This document shows, piece after piece, positions 1 through 4,876 of a stretch of 5,101 nucleotides of DNA; within the stretch, counting starts at the first letter, position 1, and every line of letters begins with the position of its first letter. Both the position numbers and the translations under genes were made by a program. The notes beneath the pieces are model-generated. The model did not search any database and was not told the origin of the DNA. It saw nothing but the letters and a program-made list of their open reading frames with translations. The stretch covers positions 1 through 5,101 of the forward strand of contig VMCP01000039.1 of NCBI GenBank assembly GCA_008081305.1, in the 5' to 3' direction. Source of the stretch: Bacteroidota bacterium. Its GTDB lineage: Bacteria; Bacteroidota; Bacteroidia; NS11-12g; UBA955.

Positions 1-490
1 AGGCATTAAATGTATCTAAAGTAACGGTTTGAAACACGTTTGCCGATATTGTTCCATCTGAGGCCTCTCCTAACCATTCGGATTGTTGTCCATTGGATAT
101 TCTTCTTTTGTTGTGGGATATTTTTCTTACTTGGTGAAGCCCATTCAAACCAAAATTATTAAATCTTCTCACCCTTCCGCTTGGGGAATCTTCTTGCCAC
201 TGTATCCCCCAACCCTCTTCGGGATCACCCGGCACAAAGTAATCACCCACATAACCAGGAGTACCTGTATTCCATCCATCTTTTCCGATATCGCAAACGA
301 ATCCTAGTTTACCGTTTGCACCCCGCGCATGATACGATGTAGGAGCTTTTGACGAACTACCAAATGACCCACTTGGATGCACCCCAACCTCTACGTATTC
401 TCCTTTCAAAAAGACGTTCTGCGATTCTGCAGAACCCACTGTCAATAATACAGCGAAAAGTAAACCTAATTTTTGTCTCAATCCATTCAT
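1..490 (-). CDS. Partial secreted protein with YVEVG..P.GSFG N-terminal module (N-terminal 163 codons)
   Basis: The reading frame opens with ATG at 490-488 and stays open without a stop to the left edge, so the C-terminal part is missing. Residues 1-24 form a signal peptide: a basic n-region (R5, K7), a hydrophobic core (L8-V18) and a small polar stretch (SAESQ) before cleavage, so the product is exported. The mature part starts NVFLKGEYVEVGVHPSGSFG (25-44), followed by YHARGANGKLGFVCDIGKDGW (53-73) and GDYFVPGDPEEGWGIQ (82-97). From memory, this pattern occurs at the start of large Bacteroidota surface proteins that often carry PKD or other repeats and end in a T9SS or gliding-associated C-terminal domain; that ending is outside the window. 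The start is supported by the signal peptide and by AAGGAGG seven bases upstream. It lies 104 bp downstream of the acetyltransferase on the same strand but probably has its own promoter. The molecular function is unknown. Confidence 0.85.
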   Translation of the reverse strand, partial: MNGLRQKLGLLFAVLLTVGSAESQNVFLKGEYVEVGVHPSGSFGSSSKAPTSYHARGANGKLGFVCDIGKDGWNTGTPGYVGDYFVPGDPEEGWGIQWQEDSPSGRVRRFNNFGLNGLHQVRKISHNKRRISNGQQSEWLGEASDGTISANVFQTVTLDTFNA

Positions 491-497
491 AATCAAT

Positions 498-504
498 CCT
501 CCTT
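498..504 (-). promoter_or_regulatory. Strong Shine-Dalgarno sequence of the left-edge secreted protein
   Basis: The minus strand reads AAGGAGG here, with seven bases (ATTGATT) before the ATG at 490. It fits the anti-Shine-Dalgarno core perfectly and fixes the start codon. It stands out because the other starts in the window have no comparable purine box, and Bacteroidota genes as a rule rely little on Shine-Dalgarno pairing. Confidence 0.75.
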
Positions 505-516
505 CACTAACTTATT

Positions 517-547
517 CAAGAATAATGCCAATTTCAGAAAGCTTCAA
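517..547 (-). promoter_or_regulatory. Candidate Bacteroidota promoter for the left-edge secreted protein
   Basis: On the minus strand, TTG (547-545) is followed after 20 bases by TATTCTTG (524-517). This matches five of the six fixed bases of the Bacteroidota -7 consensus TAnnTTTG at a normal spacing from a -33 TTG. Transcription would begin about 20 bases before the ATG, leaving the Shine-Dalgarno box inside the leader. It was found by eye in AT-rich DNA, so chance occurrence is possible. Confidence 0.42.
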
Positions 548-594
548 GTTGCATTTGTGTTAATTGCAAATTTTCCGATGGTAATTTCAGCAGT

Positions 595-1044
595 TTATAA
601 CATAAGTTTACCATTCAGCCATTCGTCATCCAACTCTGCACCAATAGACTTATAAAAACGTATCGCACCCTCGTTCCAGTCCAGTACTTGCCAACTCATT
701 CCAACGCAATTGTCCTGAACTGCTTGACTTTTTAACTCATTGAAGAGCATTTTACCTATGCCCATAGAGCGATGTTCTTGCTTTACAACAAAGTCTTCGA
801 GATATAAAATCTTCCCCTTCCAAGTAGAATACCGAAAATAATAAAACGCCATTCCTACCACTTCATGATTAGATTCTGCAACGAGGAAATGGAATAGTGG
901 AATCCCCTCAAAACCATCCTTTTCTAATTGCTCGAGGGTTATGGTCACCTGTTCGGGAGCTTTTTCGAATAAGGCTAGATCATTTATTAGCTCTAGCACC
1001 TTTGGTAAATCAGATTTCAATCCTGGGCGAATATGGGTATTCAT
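595..1044 (-). CDS. GNAT family N-acetyltransferase, diamine acetyltransferase (SSAT)-like
   Basis: A 149-residue single-domain cytoplasmic enzyme that would move the acetyl group of acetyl-CoA to an amine. The GNAT fold is recognisable in order: an N-terminal strand and helix (HIRPGLKSDLPKVLELINDL, 4-23), the FEKAPEQV segment (26-33) typical of the spermidine/spermine acetyltransferase subgroup, strand four LYLEDFVV (80-87), the acetyl-CoA pyrophosphate loop HRSMGIGK (91-98, pattern RxxGxG), and the C-terminal VLDWNEGAIRFYKSIGAE (120-137). Tyr131 sits where the family's general-acid tyrosine lies. The length is normal for bacterial members. The closest family resemblance is to diamine or polyamine acetyltransferases, but GNAT substrates cannot be read from sequence, so a small-molecule amine or a protein amino group are both possible. 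The gene is divergent from the lipoprotein gene, with 61 bp between starts. No convincing terminator follows the stop. Confidence 0.9.
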   Translation of the reverse strand: MNTHIRPGLKSDLPKVLELINDLALFEKAPEQVTITLEQLEKDGFEGIPLFHFLVAESNHEVVGMAFYYFRYSTWKGKILYLEDFVVKQEHRSMGIGKMLFNELKSQAVQDNCVGMSWQVLDWNEGAIRFYKSIGAELDDEWLNGKLML

Positions 1045-1105
1045 GGTCCGAAATTAACACATTAGACACAGGTCGAAATTCTTGATTATTAATTAATATT
1101 GGGAT
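1045..1105. promoter_or_regulatory. Divergent intergenic region between acetyltransferase and lipoprotein genes
   Basis: These 61 bp must hold the start signals of both divergent genes. Two five-of-six matches to TAnnTTTG are present, TAATTTCG on the minus strand (1056-1049) and TAATATTG on the plus strand (1094-1101). Each lies only four bases from its start codon and lacks a clear -33 TTG, so neither is assigned as a promoter. A perfect 12-bp palindrome, TATTAATTAATA, sits at 1087-1098. No Shine-Dalgarno sequence is seen for either gene. Confidence 0.4.
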
Positions 1106-1489
1106 ATGAAAAAAATCATACCTCTAATGGCTGTTATTGCAGCTTTTACTTTTAGTTGTTCAAACGGTGGACAAAAATGTGTTGAAACCAATGATGCGCG
1201 ATTGGTTGGAAACTGGCAGTTGGTTAATGGTGATGTTACCTTTAGCCTTTACGATAACGGTACGGGATCTTTTAATATGGGCGAAACCCCTAAAATGGAT
1301 GGAGCCGATGAAAATCGCATTAACTGGGTTACTAATAATAACCATACGTTGATTTGGGACTTTTATAAGGATAAAGAAGTTTGGAGTTATTGGCTCAATG
1401 GCGACACCTTGAATATCCACGATGGTGGAATTGGCAAACAGGGTAAGCCGATGATCGATGAACAATGGAGGTTTGTAAAACAGAAATAA
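1106..1489 (+). CDS. Small lipoprotein, lipocalin-like / DUF5640-like
   Basis: A 127-residue protein with a lipoprotein signal peptide: MKK, a hydrophobic stretch (I4-F16) and the lipobox TFSC with the lipidated cysteine at position 18. It should be processed by Lgt and LspA and anchored to a membrane. The residues after the cysteine (SNGGQK) lack the acidic surface-export signal known from some Bacteroidota lipoproteins, so a periplasm-facing location is the simpler reading. The mature part resembles the compact beta-sheet domains annotated as lipocalin-like or DUF5640: LVGNWQLV (33-40), FSLYDNGTGSFNM (46-58), INWVTNNNHTLIWDF (72-86), SYWLNGDTLNIHD (94-106) and a final strand EQWRFVKQK. It contains Asn/Asp-Gly turns between short strands and no catalytic motif. 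The ligand and role are unknown. It is transcribed alone and followed by a strong terminator 18 bases after the stop. Confidence 0.85.
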   Translation: MKKIIPLMAVIAAFTFSCSNGGQKCVETNDARLVGNWQLVNGDVTFSLYDNGTGSFNMGETPKMDGADENRINWVTNNNHTLIWDFYKDKEVWSYWLNGDTLNIHDGGIGKQGKPMIDEQWRFVKQK

Positions 1490-1507
1490 TTTCAGGAATC
1501 GTTTAAT

Positions 1508-1538
1508 AAAAAAAGCTCCATAACTGGAGCTTTTTTTT
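1508..1538. terminator. Bidirectional intrinsic terminator between lipoprotein and tRNA
   Basis: The stem GCTCCA (1515-1520) / TGGAGC (1525-1530) has a four-base loop TAAC. It is flanked by seven A residues (1508-1514) and eight T residues (1531-1538) that can extend the stem to about 13 pairs. Read either way it gives a GC stem followed by a U-run, so it can end the lipoprotein message on the plus strand and the tRNA transcript on the minus strand. Its T-tract ends one base from the tRNA discriminator base. Confidence 0.92.
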
Positions 1539-1539
1539 G

Positions 1540-1613
1540 TGGGCCCACATGGACTCGAACCATGGACCACCTGATTATGAGTCAGGTGCTCTAACCAACT
1601 GAGCTATAGGCCC
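1540..1613 (-). tRNA. tRNA with anticodon CAU (probable tRNA-Ile2; otherwise elongator tRNA-Met)
   Basis: The minus strand folds into a complete 74-base cloverleaf: acceptor stem GGGCCTA/TGGGCCC (one G-U pair), D arm GCTC-AGTTGGTTA-GAGC, anticodon arm CCTGA-CTCATAA-TCAGG, variable loop TGGTC, T arm CATGG-TTCGAGT-CCATG, and discriminator A73. The anticodon is CAT (CAU). The following bases are CAA, so CCA is not encoded and must be added by the CCA-adding enzyme. It is not an initiator tRNA, because it has a paired G1-C72 and lacks the three G-C pairs at the base of the anticodon stem. The C4-G69 and C5-G68 pairs are shared with the TilS-modified tRNA-Ile2 of E. coli and B. subtilis and absent from their elongator tRNA-Met, which favours tRNA-Ile2 reading AUA after lysidine modification. 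By anticodon alone it would be labelled tRNA-Met. It forms its own transcription unit. Confidence 0.96.
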
Positions 1614-1627
1614 TCATTGAAGGACTG

Positions 1628-1659
1628 CAAATATAAAGCCTTCCTGTTGAACTTGTCAA
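1628..1659 (-). promoter_or_regulatory. Promoter of the CAU tRNA
   Basis: The minus strand carries TTGACA at 1659-1654 and TATATTTG at 1635-1628. The second is a perfect match to the Bacteroidota -7 consensus TAnnTTTG, and 21 bases separate it from the TTG of the -33 element, within the usual range. Transcription would begin near 1621, about eight bases before the mature tRNA 5' end. Promoter, tRNA and terminator thus fill about 150 bp. The position directly ahead of a certain RNA gene makes this the best-supported promoter in the window. Confidence 0.75.
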
Positions 1660-1745
1660 TCAATTATTTCATCTTTTAAAAATACAGAAAACCTACCTCG
1701 CATTGAGTTGTTCTAACACTACACTTCAAGTAAATCCTAAAAAAC

Positions 1746-2651
1746 GTGATACCCATCGCCTTCTCCCCCATCTACAAATACGAATTACCTGAAGGCCATC
1801 GTTTCCCCATGGAAAAATATGAGCTCCTTCCGCAGCAATTAATGCGAGAAGGCACCGTTTCCGAAGACCAATTTTTTCAACCTGCACCTTTGAAAATGGA
1901 AGAACTCGTATCTACCCACACCGCTGAATTCCTGGATAAACTTGAACAACAAAAATTAAGTTATCACGAAATCCGCAAGATCGGATTTCCCATGAGACCA
2001 GAATTAATCACCAGAGGTAAACATATTGCAGGTGGCACTTATCAAGGTGCATTAATGGCATTGAAAAACAAAGGTGCCGCTATGAATATCGCCGGAGGCA
2101 CCCATCACAGCTATGCAAATCGCGGAGAAGGGTTTTGTGTGTTTAATGATATCGCCTTGGCCTCCAATCTTCTATTAAATGATAACCAAGTAAATAAGGT
2201 CCTTATTGTTGATTTAGATGTTCATCAAGGGAACGGAAACGCGCACATATTTAGTGATGATCCTCGCGTGTTTACCTTTTCCATGCACGGAGAAAAAAAT
2301 TATCCCCTCAAAAAAGAACAATCCGATTTAGATATAGGTCTTCCCGACGGAATCCAAGACCAAGATTACCTTCACATTCTACACAACAAATTGCCAGAAT
2401 TGATTCAGTTGGTTGAACCGGATATTATCTTTTACCAAAGTGGTGTAGATATCATCGAATTCGACAAACTTGGAAGATTGGGTGTATCCATTGATGGATG
2501 TAAAAATCGGGATCGATTTGTTTTTGAGCAAGCACATATCAACCACATACCCATCGTAACTAGCATGGGTGGGGGGTATTCCCCAGAAATAAAGCATATC
2601 ATTGAAGCTCACGCGAACACTTACCGCGAAGCCATGCATTTCTTTGGATAA
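1746..2651 (+). CDS. Class IV histone deacetylase-like (HDAC11-like) zinc deacylase
   Basis: A 301-residue cytoplasmic hydrolase of the arginase/deacetylase fold, predicted to remove acetyl or longer acyl groups from lysine side chains or related amines using zinc. Landmarks in order: N-terminal FSPIYKYELPEGHRFPMEKY (6-25), the charge-relay histidines in GGTHHS (117-122), RGEGFCVFND (126-135), the metal-site segment VDLDVHQGNG (155-164) with expected zinc ligands Asp158 and His160, QSGVDIIEFDKLGRLG (231-246) with the third ligand Asp235, and the glycine loop GGGYS with the transition-state tyrosine Tyr278. All catalytic positions are intact. HQGNG in place of the class I HHGDG is the mark of class IV enzymes such as HDAC11. 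The start is GTG: it gives the usual family N terminus MIPIAFSPIYKY, and the next in-frame ATG (residue 22) would remove conserved residues. No Shine-Dalgarno sequence or clear promoter was found upstream. The true substrate is unknown; acetylated protein, acetylpolyamine and fatty-acylated lysine are all possible. Confidence 0.93.
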   Translation: MIPIAFSPIYKYELPEGHRFPMEKYELLPQQLMREGTVSEDQFFQPAPLKMEELVSTHTAEFLDKLEQQKLSYHEIRKIGFPMRPELITRGKHIAGGTYQGALMALKNKGAAMNIAGGTHHSYANRGEGFCVFNDIALASNLLLNDNQVNKVLIVDLDVHQGNGNAHIFSDDPRVFTFSMHGEKNYPLKKEQSDLDIGLPDGIQDQDYLHILHNKLPELIQLVEPDIIFYQSGVDIIEFDKLGRLGVSIDGCKNRDRFVFEQAHINHIPIVTSMGGGYSPEIKHIIEAHANTYREAMHFFG

Positions 2652-2658
2652 AATACCT

Positions 2659-4830
2659 TTAAGGCTGAATTTCCAATTTTAAAATCTCCGAGCCCTCATT
2701 ATCCCGAATTTTCAACCAATAAATACCCGCTGATAACTGCTTATCGAGCTTTACCATTTTATTGTCATTCAATAATGTCTCCTGGTACAAAATTTGACCG
2801 TTTGACGCCCGAAGTTGAATTTCTATATCCTTAGACTTGGATGGTACACGGATGGCAAAATTCCCAGTAGAGGGATTTGGGAATACCGAATATCGATTCG
2901 AACTAAGCTCCGTTGTACTCGTCAATGTAAACACCTGGCAACGACTGGTATCGACACACTTGCCTTTGGTGATTTCAACCGCGTATTCTCCGCTGGCAGT
3001 AGCTGTGTACGAACCTTCAATTTCACCGGGAATCCGTGCGAAATTATCCTTGCAATCTAGCCACTGAAAGGTTGCCCCAACATCATCAGCGGATGCCGAA
3101 ATGAGGGTATTCCAATCCCGACTCACCTTAGGATCGATTTTAACGATATTCACGTTATAAATGTAATTGATAGAATCACATCCTAAATAAGACTGAATAG
3201 ATTCAAATATTTTACCTGATTCGGTGACTCTCTTTCCTTGAGGTGATGTATACGCTTCACAAGCTGTAATATTTATTTGCTCCACATCGGGACGCACAAT
3301 TTCAAGGTAAATCGTAATAAAACTATCACAGGAACGATGATTTAAACCCCATAATGTATCGTAATAGGTTCCAGAACTTGTCCACGTATTATTACCACTC
3401 GGTGAAGTATACTTTTGGCAGGCTTTTATATTGATTTCACCTTCCGTAAATGCAGGCAATACATCGTATACAATAAATGAGTCGCATCCATTCCAATTTT
3501 GGATGGTATCATAATAACGACCCGTTTCCTTGTATATCACGTTGTTGTCTGTTGGACAGACCACAAAGCGACATAAATATAATTCTTGCGTATCTCTTGT
3601 AGACTTAACAATTTGAACGCGGTGTGTGATGATACTATCGCAACCGCCCCACCCTATCAATGAGTCAATATAGGTACCGGATTCTTTCACCCATTTACCA
3701 CTCCCCTTCAATTTCACCTCAGAACAGGATTTATATTTTTCTTCAGAATAGCTAGGCTTTGTAATAACCACCTCAATATCAATCACGCTATCACAACCAT
3801 TCACTGCCTTCAAGACTTCTTTATAGTTCCCAGATTGCGCGTAATATTTACTCGGTATACTTGGAGAGGCAACCGAATCACAATTGACTAGTTTTATAAA
3901 TTCCGTAGAAGGACGATCAATGGTTAATTTGATGGTGAGGAGAGAATCGCACCCCATATAATTATTTAAACTACTTTGATATTCTCCCGATTGATAAATA
4001 AGCTTTTTAGACCCAGGCATGCGATAGCTACTACATTTTCTAACGGTAATGGTATCGTATGTGGTGGTGGTAGATAATGATACTCCTTTCACCCAATTGG
4101 ATTGTGTTTTTATAAGGTCAAAATTCAACAACCTACCATCGTTTTTATACCCAGACCAATCATATGCTACCTTGTTCGCTGTATTGGATCCATTCGCTGT
4201 ACCATCATTAAGTTTGTAATAGGCCACTAAACCTTTGGTGCCTTCGCAAAATTCCTTTTTCATATTATTCGCAATCTCACTTGCTGTACGAGTCGTTCGC
4301 CAGATTCGCACTTCATCAATAGAGCCTATCCAATGGCGATTAGAATAACTTGCGGGGATACTATGGCTACCTAGGGTTAAGGGTGTTCCGTTGCTGACAC
4401 CAATTCTATCCGTTTCTTTCATGGAATCAATCAATTTTCCATCTAAATATAGTTTCATAACAGAACCATCGTACGTAGCAGCTACATGATACCAGGTATT
4501 GGTTTTCATCACCGAAGAATTCGTTGTTAACTCGCGCCAAGTTCCCAACCCGATGGCAAAATTCAGCTTGCCACCAGCACCAGCTCTAAGCATATATCCA
4601 TAATTCGAGTTATTATCTTCCTTTACGGCGATACATCCTTCGTAAACATTGGTTTGCCATTTATCAGCATTTACCCATGCTTCGATGGTTATGTTTTTAT
4701 TGAAATTCGCCAGAGAGGTATCCGTGCCGCAATTAACGTAATCATTCGCCCCATCAAAATGCAATCCTACTTGGGCATTAAGGCCTAAAGTGGTGATGCT
4801 AAAACAAAAAGCTAGTAAAAGATTCCTCAT
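2659..4830 (-). CDS. T9SS-exported multidomain protein: LamG domain, six GCDS repeats, Ig-like domain, type A sorting domain
   Basis: A 723-residue secreted or surface protein. Residues 1-19 are a signal peptide ending LGLNA before Q20. A LamG/concanavalin-like domain follows (about 21-190): LHFDGANDYV (23-32), ITIEAWVN (47-54), TWYHVAATYDG (112-122), LYLDGKLI (127-134) and IGSIDEVRIW (168-177). It continues into LVAYYKLNDG (201-210) and DWSGYKNDGRLLNF (224-237), a usual tail of this family. Six degenerate repeats of about 50 residues occupy 260-566, each with one early cysteine and one in a CDS motif. An Ig/PKD-like module (about 570-636) contains ATFQWLDC and GSYTATASGEYAVEI. The C terminus (647-723) is a T9SS type A sorting domain: YSVFPNPSTGNFAI, then ASNGQILYQE, LSAGIYWLKI and LKLEIQP. 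Members with this signal cross the outer membrane by T9SS and are cleaved at the domain. The LamG fold suggests carbohydrate or protein binding; no enzymatic site is visible. It converges on the deacetylase gene with seven bases between stops. Confidence 0.93.
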   Translation of the reverse strand: MRNLLLAFCFSITTLGLNAQVGLHFDGANDYVNCGTDTSLANFNKNITIEAWVNADKWQTNVYEGCIAVKEDNNSNYGYMLRAGAGGKLNFAIGLGTWRELTTNSSVMKTNTWYHVAATYDGSVMKLYLDGKLIDSMKETDRIGVSNGTPLTLGSHSIPASYSNRHWIGSIDEVRIWRTTRTASEIANNMKKEFCEGTKGLVAYYKLNDGTANGSNTANKVAYDWSGYKNDGRLLNFDLIKTQSNWVKGVSLSTTTTYDTITVRKCSSYRMPGSKKLIYQSGEYQSSLNNYMGCDSLLTIKLTIDRPSTEFIKLVNCDSVASPSIPSKYYAQSGNYKEVLKAVNGCDSVIDIEVVITKPSYSEEKYKSCSEVKLKGSGKWVKESGTYIDSLIGWGGCDSIITHRVQIVKSTRDTQELYLCRFVVCPTDNNVIYKETGRYYDTIQNWNGCDSFIVYDVLPAFTEGEINIKACQKYTSPSGNNTWTSSGTYYDTLWGLNHRSCDSFITIYLEIVRPDVEQINITACEAYTSPQGKRVTESGKIFESIQSYLGCDSINYIYNVNIVKIDPKVSRDWNTLISASADDVGATFQWLDCKDNFARIPGEIEGSYTATASGEYAVEITKGKCVDTSRCQVFTLTSTTELSSNRYSVFPNPSTGNFAIRVPSKSKDIEIQLRASNGQILYQETLLNDNKMVKLDKQLSAGIYWLKIRDNEGSEILKLEIQP
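3133..4053 (-). repeat. Six degenerate tandem Cys...GCDS protein repeats within the LamG protein
   Basis: Residues 260-566 of the LamG protein hold six units of about 50 residues. Each has an early cysteine, a short polar stretch, an aromatic/SG turn (for example QSGEY, QSGNY, ESGTY, SSGTY), then (G)CDS and a beta strand ending near TI or VI. Cysteine pairs are C266/C294, C317/C346, C369/C397, C420/C449, C471/C501 and C524/C551, spaced 27-30 residues apart, which suggests one disulfide per unit. The family, as I remember it, is the common Bacteroidota surface repeat of the form CdSYtW..tYt.SGtYt......GCDS..tL.LTI. The copies differ strongly, so this is an old array and not a recent tandem duplication. 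Confidence 0.85.
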
Positions 4831-4846
4831 GGTAATAGCAAAAATT

Positions 4847-4873
4847 AAAAAGGCCCCGTTTTGGAGCCTTTTT
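4847..4873 (-). terminator. Intrinsic terminator after the right-edge T9SS protein
   Basis: On the minus strand the stem GGCTCC / GGGGCC, with loop AAAAC and flanking A5/T5 runs, forms 11 pairs including one G-U. On the plus strand the same position is a C-A mismatch, so the hairpin is better as minus-strand RNA, in line with the gene it follows. It begins three bases after that gene's stop codon and ends 16 bases before the ATG of the LamG gene. Confidence 0.85.
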
Positions 4874-4876
4874 CGA

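Larger units (their letters stand above)
491..594. other. 104-bp intergenic gap between the acetyltransferase and the left-edge secreted protein
   Basis: Apart from the candidate promoter and Shine-Dalgarno box described for the left-edge gene, this gap holds only a weak 5-bp inverted repeat (TTGCA at 549-553, TGCAA at 565-569). There is no U-rich terminator after the acetyltransferase stop, so read-through into the secreted-protein gene is possible. Confidence 0.5.

Noticed and set aside
83..307. Plus-strand open frame of 74 codons under the left-edge gene
   Set aside because: It lies antisense to the exported protein, whose frame has a signal peptide, Shine-Dalgarno box and family-like motifs; the plus-strand product has no recognisable features.
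549..569. Inverted repeat TTGCA...TGCAA downstream of the acetyltransferase
   Set aside because: Only five pairs with an 11-base loop and no adjacent U-run; too weak for a terminator or operator call.
1049..1056. TAATTTCG as a -7 box for the acetyltransferase
   Set aside because: It is four bases from the ATG and has no TTG at the right distance; it would force a leaderless message with no other support.
1160..1570. Minus-strand open frame of 136 codons across the lipoprotein, terminator and tRNA
   Set aside because: It reads through the terminator and the 3' half of the tRNA and is antisense to a convincing lipoprotein, so it is a chance frame.
1614..1745. Plus-strand promoter for the deacetylase
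   Set aside because: No TTG plus TAnnTTTG pair with acceptable spacing was found on the plus strand, although the gene must have a promoter or be reached by read-through.
2662..2695. Possible hairpin GGCT...AGCC after the deacetylase gene
   Set aside because: Four closing pairs around a long AT-rich interior and no U-run; it also lies inside the LamG protein's coding end.
3133..4053. Recent tandem DNA duplication in the repeat region
   Set aside because: The repeat is clear at protein level, but copies show no long identical DNA runs, so recent duplication or slippage is not supported.
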